Positions 48,214-59,169 of a stretch of DNA of 64,000 bases are shown one piece after another. Numbering within the stretch: position 1 is the stretch's first letter; each line of letters opens with the position of its first letter. The notes beneath the pieces are model-generated. The model ran no database searches. It saw nothing but the letters and a program-made list of their open reading frames with translations, and was not told where the DNA came from. The translations under genes and the position numbers were made by a program. This stretch comes from Zhengitettix transpicula (taxonomy: Eukaryota > Arthropoda > Insecta > Orthoptera > Tetrigidae): positions 238,006,101-238,070,100 of the forward strand of contig CM073590.1 of assembly GCA_037074705.1 (NCBI GenBank), given 5' to 3'.

Positions 48214-48788
48214 AATGGACCATGATAAATGGAACCTTTTGAAATGGGGCTCCAGGAAAATACAAAAGTTAGGGGTTTAAAATGGATTCGTTAATATCGG
48301 TTAAGATATTCTTAGGAAGAAGAAGGCAAGAAAGTGTTCACTAGTAAGCTCCGTGACGGAAGGTACAGAATAACAAAGGAACACGTAATTAGAAGACAAA
48401 CCGGGTGGTTCACGTTTCAAGCTATAGCAAGTACTGTGCGACAGAATCAGGTACTCAAGAGTCCTCAGAAAATGAAGAGAAATTACTGTTCCTTTTTTTT
48501 ATCGGCCCAACCATATTTGTTTTCCCCGGAGGATTTTGTGAAGTACTTTTACCCCCTTGGAGGTTTGCATGTTTATACAGCATTTACCTCAGCAGATCTC
48601 GTTACCGATGCACGTGTCTAGATTATAGTCATTGCATGCAGGTGGACATTTAAATCCGGAATTTTTACCTCTCGCGGTATATTATGTTTCATAAATTATT
48701 ACTTCAAGTATTTTAGAGTGTTCCCGAATATTACATAGATAATCAAAATTTTCGAACATCATAAATAATATCTTATACATCAGTTCAC
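48214..48788. other. Unique DNA
   Basis: Overlapping frames of 82-95 codons (48334-48653) lack any known motif. Otherwise nothing recognised. Confidence 0.35.
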
Positions 48789-48880
48789 CTGACGAAGATG
48801 GCGGTGTCAGCCATGGAAACGTTGTGCTCAAATCACATTACCCGACCGGAAACCCGAGAATTCTTTATACATTAGTCATT
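48789..48880 (+). repeat. Single Penelope-like end with hammerhead-like motif (P2)
   Basis: CTGACGA, a stem AUGGC/GCCAU and GAAACG occur at 48789-48821, followed by ACCGGAAACCCGAGAATTC. It resembles one arm of the palindrome at 42490. Its stem differs by a G-U to A-U change that keeps the pairing. Confidence 0.6.
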
Positions 48881-49140
48881 TAGGCTCTTTTAAAATTCTC
48901 ATGAGACGCTTCCTTCAACACCCCCAATTAATTTTGGTTGCAAAAATTGATAATTGTTCGTCTACTTATAATCTTACTATATTTTACTCTCGACCAGCAT
49001 AAACAAATGTAACATACGGTTTTGCTTTTATCTATATCATCATCTTATATTATGAGCGACTCTTTTATTTCTAGCATTAGAATCAATCGTTATTATGAAT
49101 TTTATACTGAGTATGTGTTTAGAAAGGAATGCCGCAAGAA

Positions 49141-49562
49141 TGACACCTCTCGAAAGTGGAACCTTTCTGGAGAGATGGAGAAGGTTACATTTAGGGATGT
49201 CTTCATCTCCCTCCTCAAGCTGAGGCACCTCAGTCTGTTTTGAGAGGTGTATGTTCTGGGCTGTCAGACCTTGCGTAGGGAATTCTGCGGCCTCACAGCA
49301 AACTCCTCTCCCGCAACCGGAAGGGCATGGGACAAGTGCCAAGAGCCCGACCTACTTGATGCAGGTTTTTCTAGGGTTTTTCCTGCATATTTTAGGCGAA
49401 TTACTGGGTTGTATCCTTAAACCATAGCCCGGGGGCCCTAGTTGAGCCTTGGCTACCTTCCTCTACCCTTCCGCATCCCCCCTTTCAAATCCCTACCTAT
49501 GTTATTATAGGGGAGTTGCCACCACGTGTGGATTACCCTCATGTAGATTGTTACCCTAAAAT
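49141..49562 (+). mobile_element. Family A retroposon, copy 20
   Basis: Forward-strand copy, 5' truncated and with internal deletions, ending GTTACCCTAAAATAAAA. The small palindrome reads CTGAGGCACCTCAG instead of CCGAGGCACCTCGG; both changes could be CpG decay but they preserve pairing. Confidence 0.88.
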
Positions 49563-51070
49563 AAAATCAGGCTTAATGTGGATTTGTTTCTGTTTCAATG
49601 TTAATGCTCAAGTAATCGTGGAAATTCATCTTACATTATCAAACATATCTGTAAAATATATAAAATGTAATTAAAAGGTAAAACTCTGTTAAAAAACGAC
49701 CTGTTATAACATATATAATGCTGGCCAATATAACGTTTAAAAAAAATTCGTCGTAGTTGTCCAAAAACTGGTCGTCAAGTGAGCCAATTACTACAATATA
49801 TTAAGGTATAAAGGGACCATATACAAAAAGCAATGTATTAATACAAAGACCAGCCAAAGGGGCTATGAAATTTTATTAAAGGATCAGGATGGAAAAATAC
49901 TCTGCCTTCTGTTCTTGAACTGAGATCATGAGACGCATGAGTCCGTCTTTCAGCTCTTTAGAATGGACCACGAACCAAGAGGTGATTCCGGTTGGATTCC
50001 CTGTCAGGTCGACATTTTTCCATTCTGATCCATTTAATTATACACAAACTTCAATATCACAATCAGATTTCGCCTGGCAACCTTTCTTTCTTCATAGGCT
50101 GTTGCGTGTTCCATTCAAGGATCGCCAACACTGTACTCCAGGACCTGAAGTGATATCCGTCCGATTTATCTGATGTATCGGGTGTGTTGACGTTGCCGCT
50201 GAACCCTACGCGCGACCATTGTCGTGGGTGTGGGATTGGAGGGGTGGGTGGGGGGGACGGTAATTTAATTAAAAGTATGGCGTAGCTGTTGTCCTGTCCC
50301 TCTATGACACACGATTGCCTATGCATAGAAGAGACCCCGGCATGCTGGCTGGTATTATAGAGCACCCAGCTATAACGGCGACAGTTTCGGCAGCCACGTT
50401 GTTATTCGGTCATTAAAGCGATCTGATCGCCTCGCTCCCCTCATTTCCCTTCCTTTATCTGGCCTGGGCACCCCCTCTCTCTCTCTCTCCCTTCCCTTCT
50501 CTGTTCCCGCACTGTTTTTCTCTGTCTCCGTCTCTATTCACTTGGACTCACACGCACATAAAGCGGCGTGGCGTCACGCACTGTGCTCGGGCGAATCAAT
50601 TCCATCTCATTATTTATGAGTCATGCCGCCGTATTTAATGTACTTATAATTAACGCTTTATGCGCTCATTACTTTCACTCGACTTCATACCTTTCTCGCC
50701 ACCAAATTAACAGGCACGCGCTCGCTCGTCTTTCTGTCCTCCTCCTCCTCCTCCTACTCTCTCTCTCTACCCGTGCTCTTCGTCATTATTGTCGCTTCCG
50801 GTTTAATGTCGACATCACCATAAAAACCACCCCCACTAATTTTCTATTTTACAATTTAAAAAAAATTAAAATGGTTTAATAAACGTCATCATCACGTCAA
50901 ACGTGCTTACGTTAGTCGTGAAAAACTATCAACTCCTACGGACCGTTAAAAAAAAACAGTAACACTTTCTTTTTCAAGCTTTTAATTTTATGTTTACACT
51001 GCGATTAAAATTATAAGATTCTTTTACCAATCAAAAGTCAAGTCGAGTTTTAATTTTACACATAAAAATG
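49563..51070. other. Unique DNA with a GC-richer, possibly regulatory island
   Basis: 50080-50800 is balanced to GC-rich, with a CT tract (50475-50488) and CTC microrepeats (50740-50768). Segments near 50340-50420 and 50560-50660 look like non-repeated sequence that may be conserved. No coding motif. Confidence 0.4.
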
Positions 51071-51142
51071 TGCCTCCTGTGAGGATCGAACTCACGACCC
51101 CTGGTTTACGAGACCAGTGCTCTACCACTGAGCTAAGAAGGC
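51071..51142 (-). tRNA. tRNA-Thr (anticodon CGT)
   Basis: A 72-nt cloverleaf read on the minus strand, nearly identical to the copy at 34786. It differs in the D loop and in one acceptor base: the 5' strand is GCCTTCT against AGGAGGC, so position 5 makes a G-U wobble instead of a C-G pair. Anticodon loop is CTCGTAA, decoding ACG. A T5 run follows the 3' end on the minus strand (51065-51069) and can terminate pol III. The wobble could be tolerated or could mark early decay; the rest of the fold is intact. Confidence 0.9.
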
Positions 51143-51515
51143 CGCTTGGTATTCGAGTTTCAGTTCTATTTAATCATTTATCTAACTATACAATGTTATA
51201 CATGGAAAAATATTTGGTATTTAATTATTTTTTAACGCGTAATAAAAGATGACCATTCACATTTCTACTTTTCAACACTCGGCGTTGTTATTAACATACA
51301 GTTTCGGCATGGGAATTCATGGGATCGACTTCTTCTGGACGTAATTTTATTCATGTTCATGTTTTACCCGTTAAACGTCGACCAGCAGGCGCTTCACTAG
51401 AATTCAGTTGCAGACAGCTACATAATAAAAAATATTCTCTAAAACTTGGAAAGCGGAATCAGATCAAGGAAGAATATTCCAGAGGTACGAAATCAAACTC
51501 TCTGTCAATTTATAT

Positions 51516-51935
51516 TATTACCCCAGCTTTGTGCCCGGTGTTTCCCGGGTTGTCATAATTAAACTCAGCGACATCCATAACCTCAGATTTTATTCCAATC
51601 TCGTTCGTCTTTTTTTGCGTTATTTTTATATAACACCTCTCCATAAGAATTCTCCTCTCCCATGTAGAAAGAGGTTGATATAATACACAAATAACGTCTG
51701 GAGAAACACTATTAATGTCATTGACCCCGGAAAAATAATTATTTGACGCAAAAATCCGCCTTTTTGGCACGTTTGAAACTTTTCACCCCCGCGCCTCGAG
51801 ATGGTAGACGTATCTTACACCCCACAGTGTTTGTTTCCTGTTCTAAAAGAAGACGTGTATAAAATCAGATTTTCTCCACATGTGTTTAGATTTATATGAG
51901 GATTCAATTGTATTTATAAGAATATTAAATAAGTC
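51516..51935 (+). repeat. Family B dispersed repeat (internally shorter)
   Basis: It starts CCCCAGCTTTGTGCCCGGTG and ends TTTATATGAGGATTC. At 51660-51680 it carries the uninterrupted CCCATGTAGAAAGAGGTTG that serves as an empty site for the mariner at 35609. Confidence 0.72.
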
Positions 51936-52240
51936 TTACTAATATATTTCAATTTGTAATAATCCTTCTTTGTACTTCGTCCTACCCTACTTTTCAACTC
52001 TCACATTCCTCACAAAACTACCTGCAACTAACTCCACCCGCTCTTTCCAACAGCACCAAAAATCCCTCCGTTGGCTTTATTAAACTGTTACTCCTACCTC
52101 TACATGAACATTTAATGAAAACTTGCCAAATAATAAAATTGGTACACTGGAAAATATTCTCGTGATCTTCATGAGTACTTTTCGATATATAATACTTATG
52201 TCGGCGTTTAGTTTTAGAGGGGGAAAAAAATATAATCCAT

Positions 52241-52312
52241 TGCCTCCTGTGAGGATCGAACTCACGACCCCTGGTTTACAAGACCAGTGCTCTACCACTG
52301 AGCTAAGGAGGC
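52241..52312 (-). tRNA. tRNA-Thr (anticodon TGT)
   Basis: A 72-nt cloverleaf on the minus strand with all stems paired. It matches the neighbouring tRNA at 51071 except for the acceptor wobble (restored here to C-G) and one anticodon base: loop CTTGTAA gives TGT, decoding ACA. A T7 run lies just downstream on the minus strand (52227-52233). The 1.1-kb spacing and shared strand suggest local duplication followed by an anticodon change, with both decoding Thr. Confidence 0.95.
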
Positions 52313-52333
52313 CATGCTGCTAGAATAATTTAA

Positions 52334-52693
52334 TTTGAATAAGAAAGGTAGCCAATACAGACAAAATAAAGGATAATATAAATACTACACAACGATTCTG
52401 GGATCCTTGTTCCTTTCGCCAGGTGCTACGAAGAGCCTAAGAAACACAACAACTCAAAAGCGACGAAAACGTAACGACAATGAAAGAGTTAGCATAACAA
52501 TAAGGGAGCAAAGACAATGGGAAAACAGAAGGTTTAGCGTAATAAGCGAGTGTTGTCAACTGACCAGTGCAGTTGTGTTTCTCTAGGCTCTTCTTAACAC
52601 CTGAGGAAAGGGAACAAGGATCCCAGAAACGTTGTGTGGTATTTATATTACCCTTTTTTGTCTGTATTGGCTATCTTTCTTATTCATTATTTT
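52334..52693. repeat. Head-to-head Penelope-like terminal repeats (P1) with spacer
   Basis: The left arm (about 52334-52445) and right arm (about 52575-52693) are inverted copies around a spacer of about 130 bp. The right arm carries CTGAGGA (52601-52607) and GAAACG (52626-52631), then TTGTGTGGTATTTATATTAC. The spacer contains repeated GAAGGTTTAGCGTAA-like words also present at 16330-16410. Confidence 0.8.
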
Positions 52694-53504
52694 CAATCAA
52701 ACGGAAATACTTTCATTTTGATAATTTCATTTGTTTAATAAATTAATTTCGTTGACTGCCCATAGTTTCACTAAAAAATTATTTATAATTCTTAGTGTCA
52801 CCAATCATCTTCCAAACACTCTGCTGCACCTCATTATTCACCTCTGACAGTGTTATTATGCGACAATATTTTCATCCACTGCTTACTCATTGCCACTCTC
52901 TACCTTTTCTCCTCTCGCGACCTCCCTTAACGATAATTTCCCACGCATCGCAGAAATCTTTGTGTCGCCTGACATTTAGTTCGGTATATTTATTTATATA
53001 ACTAATCCAAGCAGTCCTAAAAGGATGTTCGTGTTTGACAATGAGTAAGAAAATTAGTATCTACAGCAATTAACGTATCAGTTCGAAAAATGATCAAAGG
53101 AACCATCGGCGGTGTTGAACAGGCCACCGTTTACAAGCGGGTCGGTGGTTCGTTCTTTTATTTTTTACCATTTTCTCGTGTTGAGATGGACGTACTAACA
53201 AGCGAAAGCAGCTGTCGACAACGGATGTTGGCAAACGATTTAACCAGAGGCCATCAAAGCAAATGCTAGTGTTTTTTACCGAATCCTTTTTGATCTTGTG
53301 TGTTAGCACCTGACAGCCTGTAAACTACCGGCGTCTGTTCTCGCCGTTCTCTTCGTATATGCATGTATATAATACGAATTCCACGGGCTCCTGTTAGCAT
53401 CCGGACTGTTCTATTTCTGAGACGTTCCAAACGTCATTCTCCTGAGCTTTTATCTTCGCTGACCTAACTGCACTACATTTCTGCAATGACCCACAATTCT
53501 TCAT

Positions 53505-54061
53505 AAAATTATAAGAACATACCATTTAACATACATACTCACCTCAGATTACTAATGTGAATCGGAACAAGTTTGACACAATTAATTGGAAATATAAGAT
53601 AAAATAAGATTTCAACGTAAATATATCAATGATACATAGGGCAGACTAAACGTGCTTTTGAAGCTAGATTTAAATAAAACGAAAAAAGTCACAATTATAT
53701 TCTTCTGATGGTTTGTGTATAATTTCAACCCCTTTCTGAATTGCCGGGGAGCAACCTTAGGGGTCGTGATGCAGGAATGTTACAGTAAAATAACGCCAAT
53801 TTGAGTCCAATCCGGAATTATGGATGTTTCTAACATTAATTATAATATATAATGATACATAGGGCATACTAAACGTGCTTTTGAAGCTCGATTAAATTAA
53901 AATGAAAAAAGTCACAATTATATTCTACTGATGGTTTGTGTATAATTTCAACCCCTTTCTGAATTGCCGGGGAGCAACCTTAGGGGTCGAGGTGCAGGGA
54001 TGTTACAGTAAAATAACGCCAATTTGAGTCCAATCCGGAATTATGGGTGTCTCTAACATTA

Positions 54062-54099
<38 letters not shown>

Positions 54100-54525
54100 G
54101 ATACATAGGGCAGACTAAACGTGTTTTTGAAGCGAGATTAAAAAAAACAAAAAAGTTACAGTGTTATTTATACCGTTTCTTCTAATGATTCGTGTATAAT
54201 TTCAACCCCTTTCTGAATTGCCGGGGAGCACCCTTAGGGGTCGTGGTGCAGGGATGTTACAGTAAAATAACGCCAATTTGAGTCCAATCCGGAATTATGG
54301 ATGTCTCTAACATTAATTATGACAACCCGGGCAATGCTGGGCACCCGGATAGAAATAATATAAAAGATAAACTTAGATGAAAGAAGGAAACCAAAACGTA
54401 ATGATAGACTGAGGAATCTGAATGAGGGAATTTTTAATATTCTTCCAAAAAAAAGGTAATCTATAGTGTATCTGAAACCAAGAGAACTTTCCTGAACTGG
54501 AAGGTTGTCGAAGAATAATATAGAT
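53505..54525 (-). repeat. Family B-related repeat with internal tandem triplication
   Basis: In reverse it ends TATCCGGGTGCCCAGCATTG and CCCGGGTTG, the family B signature (plus strand near 54330-54350). A unit of 223-246 bp, starting GATACATAGGG, occurs three times (53631, 53854, 54100), with an (AT)n tract expanded before the third. A single-unit relative is at 55810-56405. Confidence 0.75.
54067..54096. repeat. (AT)n microsatellite
   Basis: AT expansion between the second and third tandem units of the surrounding repeat. Confidence 0.95.
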
Positions 54526-54604
54526 ATGAAAATGAGATAAATGCAAGTGAATGAAATTAAATGAGAACTGTTGAAAAATAGAATTTTATACATCGATGAA
54601 AAAA

Positions 54605-54740
54605 TTAGTTTTGTCAACTGACGAGTGCAGTTGTGTCGCTCTAGGCTCTTCTTCGCACCTGACGGAAGGGAATAAGGATCCCAGAAACGTTGTGTGTCTG
54701 TATTGGCTATCTTTCTTATTCATTATTTTCAGTCAGACGT
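54605..54740 (+). repeat. Penelope-like terminal repeat (P1), single arm
   Basis: GTCAACTGACGAGTGCAGTT, then GTCGCTCTAGGCTCTTCTTC, CTGACGGAAGGGAATAAGG and AGAAACGTTGTGTG. CTGACGG replaces the expected CTGANGA, so the hammerhead-like core is damaged. Confidence 0.75.
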
Positions 54741-55690
54741 AATTTTTTTCATTTTTCATTGTTTGAAAAATAAAAAACATTCCATGGGAACACAGGATTC
54801 CCGTAGTTCATCTAAAAGATAAGAAAGAAATATATAGCAGATATTACTGTAAAATGAGGAAGTTTAAAGTTATAATTATAGAAAGAAAATATAGGGAAAT
54901 GTAGGGGTGGCGATGGAATATTCTAAGAATATATACGATGCTGTCATTTTAATGATCAACAACAACAGATATAATAAAATAATATTATGTCAAATAATAT
55001 TATTATACATTTATATAATGACGCCTGATATTTCCCACAAACATTTGACAGTCAGCTGCGTTAAACAAATGCAACTGCAAACCATATAAAAAGGGAGAGG
55101 AAAATAACATCCCCAACCCACGTCATCATTCAGACAAACTGTGCAAACAACTACGTGACAATATATAAATTAAGCTAATTGATAATGACGCGAAATTTAA
55201 TTATACTTACATTATAATTGAATACATTAATTAGCGTTGACAAATAAAACGTAATTAGAAAAATATTTTTTTTTCCTGTCAGGGAGAGACGCTTCTCGGA
55301 ATCTCTGTAGCGGGGTGGTGGTGGTGTGGGCGGGGGTGGGGGTGGGGGGAGAGTATTTAAAAATATATATTACTTGACGTTAATGTAAATTATTCTCAGT
55401 TGATATAATTTTTGTATTTATTAAAAATGTAGTCAAGTTCACGTGATGCTAATTAGTCAATTATTTCTCGTAATGTGAAAGTATGTTGTTTAAAATTAAA
55501 TTACAATGTTGAGAGAGTGAAGTTTATTAATGCAAATCCTTGAGGTTGTTTATCACTATGGCATTAATCTGAGGTTATATTTTACAGACGATTATGGTTG
55601 AAAGCGAAAACGTCTCTGATGTTTGACAATTGAATAAAAATAAAATAATTTAGGACGATATAGGACACTTTTTTATTTTTTATTTATATT
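54741..55690. other. AT-rich unique DNA with a G-rich tract
   Basis: A G/T-rich tract (GGGTGGGGGTGGGGGG) lies near 55332-55348. No gene or known repeat recognised. Confidence 0.4.
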
Positions 55691-55740
55691 GTGACGACGT
55701 TTCGACACCATTTTTGTATCTTCTTCAGGTATTTTCCTAC
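55690..55740 (-). repeat. Isolated hammerhead-like motif
   Basis: On the minus strand, CTGAAGA and GAAACG bracket a segment including GATACAAAAATGGTGTC (55698-55728). It resembles the ends of Penelope-like elements, but no body is adjacent. Confidence 0.4.
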
Positions 55741-55809
55741 ACAGGAGGTATTTTAAAATTATTAGATGTATAGTATAATCGTACAAAGTAAACCTATGAT
55801 CCACTGGGC

Positions 55810-56405
55810 AACAATTCTTCAAAAAATCATAAGAACATACCATTTAACATACATACGCACCTCAGATTACTAACGTCAATCAGAATCAGTGTGACTCAAT
55901 TAATTGGAAATATAAGATATAATAAGATTTCAACGTAAATATATAAATGATACATAGGACAAACTAAACGTACTTTTGAAGCTTGATTAAAATAAAACGA
56001 AAAAAGTCATAATGATATTTATACCGTTTCTTCTGATGGTTTGTGTATAATTTCAACCCCTTTCTGAGTTGCAGGGAAGCAAGCACTCGTAGGGGTTAGG
56101 GTTCAGGGATGTTACAGAAAAATATCGCGAAATTAACTGAGGTTTTAGTCCAATCCGGAATTATGGATGTCTCTTACATTAATTATGACAAACCCCGATA
56201 ACGCTGGGCACCCGGCTAGCAATAATATAAAAGAGAAACGTAGATGAAAAAAGGAAACGAAAACGTAATCATTGACTGAAGAAGCAGAATGAGGGAAACA
56301 CATTTGGATTTTTAATATTGTCCCCCCCCCCCAAAAAAAAATGAATCAATAGCGTATCTGAAACCGAAAGAAATTTCAGAACTGGAAGGTTGTCGAAGAA
56401 TTAAG
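55810..56405 (-). repeat. Family B-related repeat, single-unit copy
   Basis: It shares ATAAGAACATACCATTTAAC, ATTTCAACGTAAATATATAAATGATACATAGG, the AACGCTGGGCACCCGGCTAG end and the following AACTGGAAGGTTGTCGAAG with 53505-54525, about 2.3 kb away on the same strand. It has one unit instead of three. Confidence 0.75.
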
Positions 56406-56689
56406 AACACACCAAAAACTTTCCAAATTAAACACAATTAGGACAACTAAACATTTAACCAGTTATTAAATTCACCCAGGTATTCACACAGGTATCGAAA
56501 CGTCGACGTAATGTAAGTAAAAAATTTAAAAAAGTGTCTGCATAAGGTTAATAATTGTTTTATTAATTCAAAACAGACGTTAAATTAAACCTTTTAATTG
56601 ACAATTTAGTCACTAAAAGTTTCAAAACCAGGATGGCCCATTTTCAGTCATTATATTCCGCTTAATTAAATTTTGTGACTTATAACTCT

Positions 56690-57935
56690 AATCCTCAATG
56701 CCAACTTACTTCAAGTTTAATCAGGTTCACTATCATCAAATCAAAGGTTCTCCCATGGGATTCCCCCCTTAGCCCTTTTCTTTTTTACTGAGATAGTCAT
56801 GAGAGATTTAGAAAATTCTTGTCTTTCCCTACTTCCTGTTCAACCTCTTTGCTACATCAGTTATGTAGATGACATTTTTTTGTATTGTTAATACCTCTCA
56901 AATCATCCTTGTAGTCAATACTTTCAATAATTATCATCCCAACTTACATTTCACCCATCAAATGGGATTTAACCATTCCATTTCCTTGATGTCACCGTAT
57001 CCACTCACAACGCTTCACCAATTGGTTCAGAAAACCCTCCATACTCTGGACGTTGTTCTCAATTATCATTCTGACCATCCTCCTAACCAAAAGAGAGCCA
57101 CGGCACACAATCTCGTAGACAGAGCTGTGTTACTTTCTAACTCCTAGTTCCATCAACACAACTTAAATATTGTCCGAAACATTTTAATCTCCAATGAGTA
57201 CATTTTAAATTTTATTATTAAACACATAAACAGCAGACTGAACAAAATCCAACATCCTACTGTCAATCGTCACCTCAAGCCATATTTATTATTCCAAATT
57301 TCTAAATCACATATTTATGCAAATATTCAAAGAATATTAAATATTCATCATTTACAGATCCACTAATATCCTTTCCCATTTGATTAAAAACCACATGGAC
57401 CCACTTGACACCTACAGCAAACATTGTGTTGTTTACAAAATTCTCTTGCTCTAATTCCTGCTACGTAGGGCGAACAAAACGTTCCCTTAATACACGTGTC
57501 AAGAAACATGTGTCTAATATCAAAGACAATCTGTAGTCTCCAAACATATCATCAATTCTAAACATACATTTGATTGGCCAAATGACACCATGTACAATTC
57601 CAGAGATGCTTCACATTATATCAAACATCACAGCTATTATTGTACAAACAGACACTATGAAACTCAACAATTGCTATGATCCCTTATTATTACGCTAAAC
57701 CTTCGGCTTTCCAATTGTCGTTGCTCCCTTATTGTTACGCCAACCCTTCGGCTCTCCCATTGTCGTTCCGTTTCGTCACATTTGTGTTTTGTCAACTGAC
57801 CAGTGCAGTTGTGTCGCTCTGGGATCTTCTTCACACCTGACGAAAGGAACAAGGATCGCAGAAACGTTGTGTGGTATTTATATTATCACTTTTTTTGTCT
57901 GAATTGGCTGGCTGTATTTCTTATTCATGAATAAA
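56690..57935 (+). mobile_element. Penelope-like element relic (P1): RT, GIY-YIG and terminal repeat
   Basis: 56700-56880 encodes YFKFNQVHYHQIKGSPMGF and, after a frameshift, ISYVDDIFLYC with the catalytic YVDD (56861-56872), as in Penelope-type reverse transcriptases. Later comes KRATAHNLVDRAVLLS. Around 57420-57540 lies the GIY-YIG endonuclease: VVYKI, then a shifted YVGRTKRSL, then KQSVVSKHIINSKHTFDWP-like sequence. The 3' terminal repeat (about 57785-57935) carries CTGACGA (57837-57843) and GAAACG (57861-57866). Many frameshifts and stops make it inactive. The GIY-YIG part is homologous to the one on the minus strand at 16530. Confidence 0.85.
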
Positions 57936-59169
57936 AAGTTTTTCAAGATTTAAATGGTGTATGATTTCATATCAATTGAACCTAAGAAGTTGTTAATTTT
58001 CGATATTAATTTTAAAAAAAGGTTCACTGACCTTCAATCACGTTTAAATTTGTAGCGTGCCTAATTCTAAACACGGAATAAATTCGAAAAAATGGTCGGA
58101 TAATCGGAAGGAGACGAGAGTTGTACAGGGAACCAGTGAACGTGAGACTATTTCAATAAGTCATCGGAATTTACTTTCCTTTTCACCTAGGGGCTTAACG
58201 ATAAGTTGTCTAATTAACGCACTCTCGTCAGGCACAAGGCAAACAGACTTTGCGTAAACTTTCGTCGACGTTTATGTTTATCAGGATAATCAGAGCCTCG
58301 CTGTTATCCTTCCTTCGAGAGACACTGGAGTTTGGATAAGTTCAAAGTAAACAATCTCTTTGCGTTTCTATTCATCTACTGGTAAACGTTGCACGAGACT
58401 TTACAATAATAACAACTAAATCACTGTTTCATGCAGCTTTAATGAGTTGACACAAGAACGTATTATTTTTTTTAAAAAAAAAAATTACCATTTATATGAC
58501 TTCGAATTTTTTTGGAGCGCCTGAAAAAATTATGGACAACTTGCACACTACCCGTAATACCTCGTTGCGGTTCTTGATGCTCTTTATCATTAATTTGCCT
58601 CCCAATTTAATCTTATTTTCGTCTGAGAAATTGATTTTATGTCTCTACTATAGTAATCGAAATTTAATGTGTACTGATGGTTTGGTTCATTCTTTAAAAA
58701 AAAAACCTTTCCTTCAAATTTTTTCCGCATATATCTTTAGTCGCATCAATATCTCTGGTCATTTGCGATCTTCACATGTTGGAACATCTAATTTTGTAGG
58801 GGGTTCTCGTTATGTGACGGTTTTCTTAAGGGTGGAATTCCCAACGTTTAATGGAAACCATTTTATGTTGTTGACTTTTCTACTTGTCTGTCAAAATATC
58901 TGAAAAAAAATCATACTGTAATATGTAATAAACCATTTTGGCTGGTATAATTTTTAAAAAATCCTTAAAGAAATAATTCGTGCACCATTTTTGTGAAAAA
59001 AGTAGAAACCTTCCTCTGACTCAACGGTAACTATTTTAATATTTTCAACTGTCACATCTGCTGCTTCCATAAAAGGTTTAGATTCTAATTTCTTTGATAC
59101 GAAGAAAAACACTTCAACTGCTATTATTACCTTTTAAACATTTCTCTGACAGCATAATTTTTTTTTCAC
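57936..59169. other. Unique DNA, no gene assigned
   Basis: A 135-codon frame at 58496-58903 is the longest in this stretch. It has no signal, domain or motif I recognise and is low in complexity, so I do not call it a gene. Confidence 0.35.

Noticed and set aside
58496..58903. 135-codon plus-strand frame
   Set aside because: It is the longest frame in its stretch but has no motif, no similarity to the elements nearby and hydrophobic low-complexity content; not enough to call a gene.
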